Positions 54,031 to 62,694 of a DNA stretch of 64,000 nt are shown here, in pieces. Positions within the stretch are counted from its first letter, which is position 1; every line of letters begins with the position of its first letter. This stretch comes from VYFG01 sp965203365 (GTDB lineage: Bacteria > Pseudomonadota > Gammaproteobacteria > Arenicellales > Poriferihabitantaceae): assembly GCA_965203365.1 (NCBI GenBank), contig OZ241878.1, positions 1,116,001 through 1,180,000 on the forward strand, written 5' to 3'. The position numbers were made by a program, and so were the translations under genes. The notes beneath the pieces are model-generated. The model did no database searches and had not been told where the DNA came from. It worked only from the letters and a program-made list of their open reading frames with translations.

Positions 54031-55629
54031 ATGCGCATCAAGTCCGTACACCTCGAGAACTACAAGCGGTTCACGCGCCTTGCCATAGCCGACATCCCCG
54101 CCACAGCAAGGCTCGTCGTGCTCGTCGGTCCGAACGGCTCCGGAAAGTCGTCGGTCTTTGATTCGTTCCTGCTCAAGGCGAGCGTGAACGTCTCCAATTA
54201 CGGACTCGACGGTGACAGCGACAGAGAACAGTACTACGACAAGGGCGAAGCCAAGTCCCGCACGACCCACGAGGTAGGGCAGCGGGTCAACATAGAGTTC
54301 CATGATCCTGGAAAGGCCGACCTGAAGTCCGCGTTCCAGATCCGATCAGCCTACCGGAACGAGTCAGACTTCCGTGTTAAACAACTGAGGGTCACCCGGT
54401 CGGAGAAGACGGGTCCCCACATCGCCCGTATTATCGATGTCGATGCCTCTGTGTCGGAGAACTACGAACATATGGCCTGGAAAGGGATGCAGGATCTCTA
54501 CCGGGATGAATTGGAGGAAGTCACCATTGGCGAGTATCGGAGGACATCCCTCGGAGATCTGCAAGAGGCGATGCGCGGCCTGTTCAGGGACCCCAAACTC
54601 GTTCTGCAGGACTTTGGCGGCATCTTCGCCGGGTCGTTTCGGTTCTCCAAAGGCGGGGTATCTGACTTCCATTACAAGAACCTTTCCGGCGGGGAAAAGG
54701 CGGCGTTCGACATCCTCCTCGACGTGTTCGTGAAACGCAACGTGGCGGCTGACGCGGTGTTCTGCATCGATGAGCCGGAGTTGCATGTGGCGACGGGTCT
54801 CCAGGGACCGCTGATAGCCTCGATCCTCAAACTGTTACCGGACCCAACGCAACTGTGGATCGCCACACACTCCATCGGGGTCGTCAGGGAGGCGTACCGA
54901 ATGCATCAGGAACGACCCGAAGAGGTCGCATTCCTCGATTTTTCAGGACGTGATTTCGACGCATCCGTCAGCATCAAGCCCAGCGTCCCTAACCGGGTGT
55001 TCTGGCAGAACACCTATAAGGTGGCTCTGGACGACCTGTCCGCCCTGGTGGCCCCGCAGCGCGTGGTCATCTGCGAAGGCAGCAAGGATAAGAACGTCAA
55101 CGCATTCGACGCACAGTGCTACAATAAACTGTTCGTGGACGAGTCCCCCGAGACGCTCTTCATCTCGCAGGGTGGAGCGACAGAGATTATCCGCTCCGAG
55201 CACCTGATCACCATCCTGAAGTCCATCGCGGGCGGCATCGACGTGCACAAGGTGATCGACCGCGATGACATGGCCGAAGAAGAGCGGGAGAAAAAGATCG
55301 AGTCGGGCACCCGAGTCTTGCGACGTCGTGAGCTTGAGGACTACCTCTATGATCCGGCTGTTCTGCGGACATTCCTGGAAACTTCAGGCTGCGAGGAGGA
55401 CATAGTCGAGAATGTGCTGAACGAGCGCATGTCTCTTGTGAACGGACAGTCCGGCCCCGTGAACGTCAAGAATGTTTCGCGGAGTCTGTTTGAGAGGATC
55501 CGCGTTGCCACGAGGGGACCGAATCTTGGTAACAACCTGGAGGAATTCGCCTTGCAGCACCTTGTGCCCGCACTGCGCACGACCCCCGACGTATACGAAG
55601 AGCTCCGCGAGGATGTGCTGGGAGGATGA
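54031..55629 (+). CDS. OLD-like AAA ATPase with a TOPRIM-like C-terminus
   Basis: This 532-residue protein has an ABC/SMC-type ATPase: Walker A LVGPNGSGKSSVFD (residues 31-44), signature LSGGEKAAFDILLD near 219, Walker B AVFCIDEPELHVATG near 247 and the H loop WIATHSIG. A second domain follows with VVICEGSKDKNVNAFD near residue 345 and KVIDRDDMAEEE near 408, i.e. the Glu and DxD positions of TOPRIM-type OLD nucleases. OLD-family proteins defend against phages by cutting nucleic acid, but this one is unproven. It starts with ATG 54031, is intact, and is surrounded by relics. Confidence 0.82.
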   Translation: MRIKSVHLENYKRFTRLAIADIPATARLVVLVGPNGSGKSSVFDSFLLKASVNVSNYGLDGDSDREQYYDKGEAKSRTTHEVGQRVNIEFHDPGKADLKSAFQIRSAYRNESDFRVKQLRVTRSEKTGPHIARIIDVDASVSENYEHMAWKGMQDLYRDELEEVTIGEYRRTSLGDLQEAMRGLFRDPKLVLQDFGGIFAGSFRFSKGGVSDFHYKNLSGGEKAAFDILLDVFVKRNVAADAVFCIDEPELHVATGLQGPLIASILKLLPDPTQLWIATHSIGVVREAYRMHQERPEEVAFLDFSGRDFDASVSIKPSVPNRVFWQNTYKVALDDLSALVAPQRVVICEGSKDKNVNAFDAQCYNKLFVDESPETLFISQGGATEIIRSEHLITILKSIAGGIDVHKVIDRDDMAEEEREKKIESGTRVLRRRELEDYLYDPAVLRTFLETSGCEEDIVENVLNERMSLVNGQSGPVNVKNVSRSLFERIRVATRGPNLGNNLEEFALQHLVPALRTTPDVYEELREDVLGG

Positions 55630-55771
55630 AGGATCGGCATGGAATCGACGGATCCCACATATGGTTCGTCGTGCCAGCCAACCGGTGACCCGAGGGGATA
55701 CATGAGGGCAACGAGGCATTGACGATGGCGTCGTAGCGCACGCGACACGACTGACTGAAGGAGAGGCGAAG

Positions 55772-56227
55772 ATGACCGAATTGAACGTCAACTGGGAGCG
55801 GATCGGCGAAGCGCTGGTCCTGCTGTTCGTCATCTCGGTCGTGTTCGAGACCGCGCTGACTCCGATCTTCAACTGGCGGGTGTTCGCGAGGTTCTGCGAG
55901 GGAAAGGGATGGAAGACCCCGATCACCGTGATCGTCGCGGTCGCGCTGCTGTGGAACTACGACATCGACATCTTCAGGCACATCATCGACGCCTTCGCCA
56001 AACAAGGGGACGCTGCCGCGCCGAGCACCTTTCTCGGCCGAGTGATTACCGGGTTGCTGGTTGCCGGAGGCAGCGGGGCAGTATTCAACGTCTTCGCGAA
56101 ACTCAAGCTGCGCGACCCTGACAAGCTGGTGGCAAAGGCCGCCAAGGCCCGCAAGGACGCAGCCGAGAAGGCCCGAATGGCCACACAGCAAGCGGCTCCG
56201 CCTCCACCATCATCGACGGACAACTGA
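55772..56227 (+). CDS. Small membrane protein, function unknown
   Basis: This 151-residue protein has hydrophobic segments at about residues 11-31, 50-64 and 85-107, and a charged Ala/Lys/Pro-rich C-terminal tail (KAAKARKDAAEKARMATQQA). The start is ATG 55772 with a strong GAAGGAG upstream. It follows the OLD-like gene by 142 bases on the same strand, so it might be a partner (for example a membrane effector), but the family is not recognised. Confidence 0.55.
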   Translation: MTELNVNWERIGEALVLLFVISVVFETALTPIFNWRVFARFCEGKGWKTPITVIVAVALLWNYDIDIFRHIIDAFAKQGDAAAPSTFLGRVITGLLVAGGSGAVFNVFAKLKLRDPDKLVAKAAKARKDAAEKARMATQQAAPPPPSSTDN

Positions 56228-56239
56228 CGCCGCTCACGG

Positions 56240-56545
56240 CGCACGCTTCGCGCCGAGGCGCCGATCCAGTCCCTGGTGTCGAACACGTCGTACGCCTCCT
56301 CGTGGGCCGGGCCGTGGAAGCGGCCGCCGAGGTAGTCGGTCCCGGCGCTGAAGCGCCCCTCCGCGAGCGTCATACCGGTCCAGCGCAGCGGCGCTTCGGC
56401 GTCGTCGAGGGCGATGCCGACATCGACTCGCGGCCGCGACAGGTCTTCGATCGTCACCGTCGCCGTGCCTGGGACCCGCTCGAACGCCCCCGTCGGACTC
56501 GCCTCGGCGATGCCGGTCCAGGTCGCGCGCCCGTTTCCCGCCCTA
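56240..56545 (-). pseudogene. C-terminal fragment of a TbpB-like lipoprotein barrel
   Basis: The minus-strand frame contains GTATVTIEDLSRPRVDVGI, LRWTGMTLAEGRFSAGTDYL and GGRFHGPAHEEAYDVFDTRD. This pattern (GxFxGPxxxEAxGxF) is typical of the C-terminal lobes of transferrin-binding-protein-B-like surface lipoproteins. There is no start or upstream part, so it is a remnant. It is GC-rich compared with surrounding core genes. Confidence 0.45.
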
Positions 56546-56600
56546 TCAACTCATCACACTTAACTAGGGTACTATCTTCACGGAAATTGTCCTCGTTTTA

Positions 56601-57056
56601 TCAGTCTTTGGGTTCACTCTCATTCCCCGCTGGCATCGCCTCATCACCAATCACATCGGCTTTCAGCAACTGCAGACCCTGCCAGAGCTTCTGCGTCCCG
56701 GGCATCGGCTGACGTTGGGACGGATAAAATCCCGCCAGCCCAGCGGTCAGGACCACAAAGGTCTGGATGGTCAGGGTGTCTGGAGGACCGCGCGAGCCGG
56801 GCAGACGCCGTGGTCGGGCGCGGGCCAGGAGCATCCCGTCCCAGACCCGAAAGACGGTGATCGCATGGTTTCGACTCACCGCATCACGCGGGTCGCCCGC
56901 CGCCATTTCGAAGAAGATGCCAAAAATCGGAAATTGTGCTCGGGGAATCGTCCGATCCCTCTTCACCATGCATACGGTCATCGCAGTTCGGGGACCATTC
57001 GGTATGCGGTCACAGGACGACTGCACCCAGACTGACTGTTGCCCGGTCCCAGCCAT
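56601..57056 (-). pseudogene. C-terminal fragment of an IS4/Tn5-type transposase
   Basis: The minus-strand frame of 151 codons ends with LTAGLAGFYPSQRQPMPGTQ followed by KLWQGLQLLKADVIG. This resembles the end of IS4/Tn5-like transposases (G-G-...-R-...-P-G...-W-x-G-x-x-x-L). Its first 40 residues are not conserved. It could be the missing C-terminal end of the element whose N-terminal relic lies at 2981-3245, but that link is a hypothesis. Confidence 0.4.
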
Positions 57057-57113
57057 GTCCCCTGATTTCGCATCGGGATCGGATGGACCCTGACAACGGA
57101 AATGGAAACGGCC

Positions 57114-59558
57114 TCAAGCCTTGACGCGACCCAGACCGGGATCGTACATCGCACGTTGGTGAAGCTTGGCAGGAACGCGTCGGGTGGCCACTTCCAGCTC
57201 GTAACGGCCACCGCCAAGCCACTCATCATCCACCCCGTCCGCATGACGAACATAGCCGAGGCCGATAGCCCGGCCAACAGTATGGCCGTATCCACCACTG
57301 GTGAGCCAGCCTACCCGTTCACCATTGCGGTAAATGGTCTCGCGGCCAATCAAGTAGATTCCAGGTGTATTCACCGAGAACCCCATCAACCGCTTGGTCA
57401 ACCGTTGGGATGCCTGTAATTCAAGCGCCTCACGCCCGGTAAAGTCGATCGCGGTGTGTAATTTCACCGCAAAACCGAGACCCGCTTCCAACGGGGTATG
57501 ATCCGGGGACAGATCAGCCCCCCAGGCCCGATAGGCCTTCTCAAGACGTAGGGTTTCAATGGCGCGGTATCCGGCATTGGTCATCCCATATACCTCACCC
57601 GCCTTCAGCAGGGCCCGATAAATGGAACAGGCATCTTCGCGCTGACAATGCAGTTCCCAACCCAGTTCGCCCACGTAGGTCACCCGGATAGCCAGCAATT
57701 TCCGGCCGTGAATCCGGATATGACGGGCCGTCGCAAAGGGAAATTCCGTATTGCCGAACGTCCCTTCAGCGATCCTCTCCAGAACAGACCGGGAATGTGG
57801 ACCCATCAGGGACAAAACCGCATATCGATCACTGACATCATTCAACGCAACCGCCTCTTCGGCCTGGAAGTGACTCTCGATCCAGTGCCGATCATGGGTA
57901 ATAAACCCGGTACCGGTCACGATGTAATATCGGTCTTCCTCCAGACGGGTGACCGTCAGATCGCATTCGATGCCCCCCCGGCTGTTCAGCATCTGGGTGT
58001 AACGCGTCCGCAAGGGGGCGCAATCCACCTCGGCGGCACAGATTCGGTTAAGTGCCTTGGCGGCATCCGGTCCGAGCACCTCAAACTTGGCGAACGAGCT
58101 TTGATCCATGATCGCGACGCGTTCCCTCACCGCTCGGTGCTCCTCCCCCACGGACTCGAACCAGTTGGGCCGTTCGAACGAGTAGCGGTCCACCGGCTCC
58201 ACCCCGGCAGGCGCAAACCAGTTGGGTCTCTCCCATCCCATTTTCTCTCCAAAGCAGGCCCCTTTCGCTTTCAGCTCGTCATACAAGGGGGAAAGCCTGA
58301 CCCCCCGCGCACTGCGATGCTCTTCCGACGGCCAGGCAATGGTGTAATGCTTGCCATAGAGTTCCAAAGACCGGGCCTGAACCCACTTCGGGTCATAATG
58401 AGCGGCCCCGAAACGACGGATATCGACTGCCCACAGATCATAGGGGGGTTCGTCGGCAACGATCCATTCCGCCAACGCCTTTCCCGCGCCGCCACCCGCG
58501 GCAATGCCGAAAGCATTGAAACCGGCTCCGACAAAAAAACCCCTCAATTCAGGGGATTCTCCCAATATGAAATTCCCATCCGGGGTGAAGCTTTCCGGGC
58601 CATTGACCAGTTGCTTGACGCCGGCATCCTGCAATGCGGGCATCCTGGGCAGGGCCCACTCCATCATGGGTTCAAAATGGTCCCAGTTGGAATCCAACAG
58701 CGAAAAGCTGAAGTCGTCAGGCAACCCGTTTTCCGCCCATGGGATGGGATTGGGTTCATAACCTCCCAGTACCATACCCCCTACTTCTTCCTTGAAATAG
58801 ATCCGCCGATCAGGATCCCGGATAGTCGGAAAGTTCGAGGTCACGCCATCTATCGGTTCCGTCACCAGATATTGATGCTGTACTGAAATCAGCGGCACAT
58901 TGACCCCCGCCAGCGTACCCAATTGTCGTGCCCACTGTCCGCAGCAATTGACGATGAGGCCAGTTTCGATCGCCCCTTGAGCAGTCTCAAGACCCTCCAC
59001 CCTTCCACCGATCACCCTGATTCCGGTCACCGCACAGTGCTCAATAATGCGCACACCCTGTTGTCGTGCTCCGAGGGCCAATGCTCGATTGACGTCACCC
59101 GGATTGACTTGACCATCGGTCGGCAGAAATGCCGCCCCCAGCACATCATCGACATGGATCACCGGACAAAGCGCTTGGGCTTCAGCAGGTGTCAAGATCT
59201 CCATATCCAACCCGAAACTGTGCGCTGTCGTCGCCTGACGCCTGATTTCCGTCATCCTGTCCGGGGTACAGGCCAATCGCAACCCGCCATTCATTTTCCA
59301 CCCGATCGCCTGACCGGTTTCCTGTTCCAGCCTGCGGTACAGGTCCACGGAGTGGCCCAGAAGTTGCGTGATGCCGGCCTGGCTCCGCAGTTGGCCCACC
59401 AATCCGGCCGCATGCCAAGTGCTGCCGCTGGAAATCTGATGGCGTTCCAGTAGCACCACATCACCAATCCCAAGCGCCGCCAGATGGTACGCCGTGGAAC
59501 AGCCCATGATACCGCCTCCCACCACCACCACATGGGCCTTGTCGGGGATGGTGCTCAT
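57114..59558 (-). CDS. Sarcosine/dimethylglycine dehydrogenase-like flavoenzyme with GcvT domain
   Basis: This 814-residue enzyme has an N-terminal DAO-type FAD domain: VVVVGGGIMGCSTAYHLA, the ISSGSTWHAAGLVG flavinylation segment with its His, and NGPESFTPDGNFILGESPEL. A linker and a C-terminal GcvT/aminomethyltransferase domain follow (MLNSRGGIECDLTVTRLEED, LSLMGPHSRSVLE, YVGELGWELHCQREDACSIY, GYRAIETLRLEKAYRAWGAD). It demethylates sarcosine or dimethylglycine-like amines and passes the one-carbon unit to tetrahydrofolate. The ATG at 59558 overlaps the upstream choline-kinase-like gene by ATGA. It belongs to a cluster with a betaine transporter. Confidence 0.9.
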   Translation of the reverse strand: MSTIPDKAHVVVVGGGIMGCSTAYHLAALGIGDVVLLERHQISSGSTWHAAGLVGQLRSQAGITQLLGHSVDLYRRLEQETGQAIGWKMNGGLRLACTPDRMTEIRRQATTAHSFGLDMEILTPAEAQALCPVIHVDDVLGAAFLPTDGQVNPGDVNRALALGARQQGVRIIEHCAVTGIRVIGGRVEGLETAQGAIETGLIVNCCGQWARQLGTLAGVNVPLISVQHQYLVTEPIDGVTSNFPTIRDPDRRIYFKEEVGGMVLGGYEPNPIPWAENGLPDDFSFSLLDSNWDHFEPMMEWALPRMPALQDAGVKQLVNGPESFTPDGNFILGESPELRGFFVGAGFNAFGIAAGGGAGKALAEWIVADEPPYDLWAVDIRRFGAAHYDPKWVQARSLELYGKHYTIAWPSEEHRSARGVRLSPLYDELKAKGACFGEKMGWERPNWFAPAGVEPVDRYSFERPNWFESVGEEHRAVRERVAIMDQSSFAKFEVLGPDAAKALNRICAAEVDCAPLRTRYTQMLNSRGGIECDLTVTRLEEDRYYIVTGTGFITHDRHWIESHFQAEEAVALNDVSDRYAVLSLMGPHSRSVLERIAEGTFGNTEFPFATARHIRIHGRKLLAIRVTYVGELGWELHCQREDACSIYRALLKAGEVYGMTNAGYRAIETLRLEKAYRAWGADLSPDHTPLEAGLGFAVKLHTAIDFTGREALELQASQRLTKRLMGFSVNTPGIYLIGRETIYRNGERVGWLTSGGYGHTVGRAIGLGYVRHADGVDDEWLGGGRYELEVATRRVPAKLHQRAMYDPGLGRVKA

Positions 59559-60436
59559 ATGCAAAGCCTCTCGAACTTCCGCATGGCGGTTTCAAACCGG
59601 ACGAGATTTTCCTCGGTATAGACCTGATAATCGAAGTCCAGTGTCGAATGAATCTCCGACACCATGCTCCACATACTTTCGCGCAACAACGAAGCGCATT
59701 TCATCGCCGTATAGGCCCTCCAGGTCGGCTCATCCAGTTCGCTTTCATAGTATGTTTCCAACAACCAGCGCTCCTGGGCCTCTTCCAGTCCATTGTTGGA
59801 AGACAACCCGCCGAGATCAAACAACGGACTGTTGTATCCCGCATAGTCAAAATCAATGAGCCAGAGTCGCACTCCATCATCCATGAAATTTCCAGATAAG
59901 AGGTCATTGTGCCCGAACACAAGATTCACTGGTCCGACCGCACGTTCCAACCGGTCGGCGACGGACTGGAACTCGGGCAATCGATCCGTCATGCGGCTGC
60001 CTCCGGCTTTCAGTGTCGCCGCATAATCACGGATCACATGAAACACCCAAAAAATGAGCGCTGGTCCGCGAAAATACTTCGGGACCTCCTGATGGCAGCC
60101 TCGAATCAGCGGCAGAATCCGTTCCAGATTCCCTGGCTTGCGCACTTCTTCCTCGGTCAGCGTGCGACCTTCGATGTAGTCCAGAACCAGGACCCCGGGT
60201 TCATGGTGAATGACGGCCGGTGACAGGCCAGCCGCATGGGCCGAGAGGCTGGCGGCCAGTTCATTGAAACGCATGATGCCGTGTATCGGAATGTCATCCC
60301 CGGTTCGAACAAAATATTTTCGGCCTTTCGATTCGACCACAAAATTGGCGTTGGTAATGCCACCGGGAACCGGCTGGGGGTCCACCGGCCCAACCCATAT
60401 GGCCAGCTGTCTGACAAGATCAATAGGGGAAGTCAT
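59555..60436 (-). CDS. Choline kinase/aminoglycoside phosphotransferase-family protein
   Basis: This 293-residue protein has the kinase catalytic segments VFGHNDLLSGNFMDDGVRLW (Brenner motif HxDxxxxN) and LIDFDYAGYNSPLFDLGGL (metal-binding Asp), and an N-terminal GGITNANFVVESKGRKYFVR region. It resembles bacterial choline kinases more than aminoglycoside kinases. It is encoded between the permease and the sarcosine/dimethylglycine-dehydrogenase-like gene, so it may act on choline or a methylated amine. The start at ATG 60436 is preceded by 28 noncoding bases after the permease gene. Confidence 0.85.
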   Translation of the reverse strand: MTSPIDLVRQLAIWVGPVDPQPVPGGITNANFVVESKGRKYFVRTGDDIPIHGIMRFNELAASLSAHAAGLSPAVIHHEPGVLVLDYIEGRTLTEEEVRKPGNLERILPLIRGCHQEVPKYFRGPALIFWVFHVIRDYAATLKAGGSRMTDRLPEFQSVADRLERAVGPVNLVFGHNDLLSGNFMDDGVRLWLIDFDYAGYNSPLFDLGGLSSNNGLEEAQERWLLETYYESELDEPTWRAYTAMKCASLLRESMWSMVSEIHSTLDFDYQVYTEENLVRFETAMRKFERLCI

Positions 60437-60464
60437 AGTTCAACGAAATGGTTTGCAACAGGTT

Positions 60465-62480
60465 TCAGGCAGTCGTCAGCCCCATGGCCGCCCGTCGCTT
60501 GGCGACCCAGGCCTTGATCAGCCGATCAGAGATAATGGCGATGGCCGCGACCGACACTCCGGCGACCAGGCCCCGTCCGGTATCCGCCTTGGTCAGCGCA
60601 ATGTACACTTCCTGGCCCAGTTCACGGGTTCCCACCAGTGCCGTGATCACCAACATCGACAGCGCCATCATGATGGTCTGGTTGATACCCAGCATGATCT
60701 CTGGCAAGGCGACTGGCAGTTGAACCTTCCGTAATATCTGCCCCCGAGTACATCCGACAGATTTCGCGGCATCCATTAAGTGTGATGGGACCTGTCGAAT
60801 GCCATGATCCGTATAACGGATGGCAGGGGCTACGGCATAGGCAATGATGGCCAGCATCGCCGCAAAATCCCCGACACGAAACAGCATGACGACGGGAATG
60901 AGATAAACAAAGGAAGGCAGTGTCTGCAGGGTATCAACACAGACCTGAACCACCCGATGAACCCGATCGTTCCACGCTGACCAGATGCCAATCGGAATCC
61001 CGATCATGGCGGCGAACAAAACGGACAGGCCGCAAAGATAAACGGTCACCATGGCTTTTTTCCACCCGCCGGTGAACGCAATGAACAGGGCCAGTGAACC
61101 GGATAACACGGCCAGTCGCCAACCGCCCAGTCGATAACCCAGCAGGGTGACAAAGGCCACAACGACCACCCAGGGAGTCGCCAGCAGGAACCGTTTGACC
61201 GGTATCAGGATGTTGAGCAGCAGGAAAATCTTGACAGCTTCCAACTGGTCGAAATAATTGATGTTGATCCATTTGACCAGTCCTTCCCAAAACCCGCTGG
61301 TGGTAATCGTCCAGGATTCGGGATAACTCCGGACCGCTGGCAAAATGGTCGAAACGGTCCATGCCAACCCGATGATAATCACCGCCGACATCAAGTGCGG
61401 GTGACGCCGGAACCAGTTTCCCCTTCGACTTCTTGGGTCTGGCGGACTGCGTCGTGCGTACGCCTGACTGAGACGATCGAGGACAATGGCCAGCAGGGTA
61501 ATGGCAATACCGGCTTCCAGCCCGGACCCGATGGCCAATCGTTTCAGTGAGGACAAGACATCAAATCCCAGCCCACCGGCACCGATCATGGACGCGATGA
61601 TGACCATGTTCAAAGAGAGCATGATCACCTGATTGACACCCACCATGATCCCTGGAGCAGCCGATGGCACCATGACTTTCCAGAGTAGCTGACGAGGCGT
61701 ACAACCGGACATCTGGCCCGACTCAATCGACTCCCTGGGCACCTGAGACAACGCGAGCATGGTAATTCGGACCATGGGCGGAGTGGCGTAGATCATCGTG
61801 GCAATCATGGCCGCGACGGGGCCGAAACCGAACAGGAACAAGACCGGAACCAAATAGGCAAATACCGGGGTGGTCTGCATCAGGTCAAGTACCGGCTCCA
61901 CCATTCGACCCACCCAGTGATGGCGATGGGCCTGAATGCCAATCAACAAGCCCGCCGCCACCCCCAGCGGTACGGCGATGAGGATCGCGCTCAAGGTCAC
62001 CATGGCGCTTTCCCATCGACCAAAGACGACCAGATAGGTCATGCAGGCACCCATCAACAGCGCCAGCTTCAAGCCACTAGCCCAATGCCCCAGGATAGTG
62101 AAGGCCGCAATGACCGCGACCCAAGGCAACGGGTGCAGTACCACTTCAGCAGAAGGATCATCGGAAAACGAAAAGCCCGTGACCAGCAACTGGTTGACCA
62201 AGGTGAGCGGCCATTCCAGTAGCCAGGCAAAAGATCGCGTCAAATCCTTGAAGCTGAACAGGCCGAAATCCAGATCCTTGATGAGCCACTCCATAAAATC
62301 GCTGATCCAGTATCGAAGCGGTATCAGCCAATCTTTGGGGAATGTGACCATCCATGGCCAGGATTGCCCGGACCAGGCAATCAGGAGCGATACCGCCAAA
62401 AAAACCCACCAGACCCAATGCAAACGCTGCCAACCCGACCACTTCAGTGTATCGGGGGACAGGGTCACGATTCCAGTCAT
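60465..62480 (-). CDS. proW: Fused glycine betaine/proline ABC transporter permease (two ProW-like halves)
   Basis: This 671-residue protein has two permease modules. Each contains a BPD_transp_1 domain with its EAA loop: SGQMSGCTPRQLLWKVMVPS with SAAPGIMVGVNQVIM near residue 255, and SVGCTRGQILRKVQLPVALP with EIMLGINQTIMMAL near residue 575. Both end with the GAGGLG/GTRELG feature. A single-chain double permease is a known variant in betaine/choline transporters. The ATPase gene proV does not lie next to it in this window. It follows proX by about 215 bases on the same strand. Confidence 0.92.
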   Translation of the reverse strand: MTGIVTLSPDTLKWSGWQRLHWVWWVFLAVSLLIAWSGQSWPWMVTFPKDWLIPLRYWISDFMEWLIKDLDFGLFSFKDLTRSFAWLLEWPLTLVNQLLVTGFSFSDDPSAEVVLHPLPWVAVIAAFTILGHWASGLKLALLMGACMTYLVVFGRWESAMVTLSAILIAVPLGVAAGLLIGIQAHRHHWVGRMVEPVLDLMQTTPVFAYLVPVLFLFGFGPVAAMIATMIYATPPMVRITMLALSQVPRESIESGQMSGCTPRQLLWKVMVPSAAPGIMVGVNQVIMLSLNMVIIASMIGAGGLGFDVLSSLKRLAIGSGLEAGIAITLLAIVLDRLSQAYARRSPPDPRSRRGNWFRRHPHLMSAVIIIGLAWTVSTILPAVRSYPESWTITTSGFWEGLVKWININYFDQLEAVKIFLLLNILIPVKRFLLATPWVVVVAFVTLLGYRLGGWRLAVLSGSLALFIAFTGGWKKAMVTVYLCGLSVLFAAMIGIPIGIWSAWNDRVHRVVQVCVDTLQTLPSFVYLIPVVMLFRVGDFAAMLAIIAYAVAPAIRYTDHGIRQVPSHLMDAAKSVGCTRGQILRKVQLPVALPEIMLGINQTIMMALSMLVITALVGTRELGQEVYIALTKADTGRGLVAGVSVAAIAIISDRLIKAWVAKRRAAMGLTTA

Positions 62481-62585
62481 GTCGTGGGCATTCCGATGGC
62501 CGTTCCCGGTGGGTCAGTTTCCTGAAAGAAGATTCAGAGGAAATTGCAAGCGCAAAGGATGATCGTTCAGTGCCTTATGCCGGAT

Positions 62586-62618
62586 CTTCCGGCCTTCGGG
62601 ACCACCGAAGACCGGAAG
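62586..62618. promoter_or_regulatory. Strong hairpin between proX and the permease gene
   Basis: CTTCCGGCCTTCGG at 62586-62599 pairs with CCGAAGACCGGAAG at 62605-62618 with one mismatch around a five-base loop. It has no U run on the minus-strand transcript side. It may stabilise the proX mRNA or attenuate read-through, as seen in other binding-protein transport operons. The role is inferred. Confidence 0.55.
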
Positions 62619-62694
62619 ACGGCGATGTGAGATCATTCCCCATGCCTTGATAATGGAAATGATGCCCAGCGGCCACTCATGGACACTGGGGCAG

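Noticed and set aside
49700..57113. Attachment-site duplication of the tRNA-Arg 3' end marking an integrated element
   Set aside because: I looked for a second copy of the T-arm/acceptor end (GGTTCGAATCCT) downstream and found only a chance partial match inside the IS30 gene, so no att site is claimed.
57648..58886. 412-codon plus-strand frame opposite the sarcosine/dimethylglycine dehydrogenase-like gene
   Set aside because: The minus strand encodes a well-conserved flavoenzyme over the same bases.
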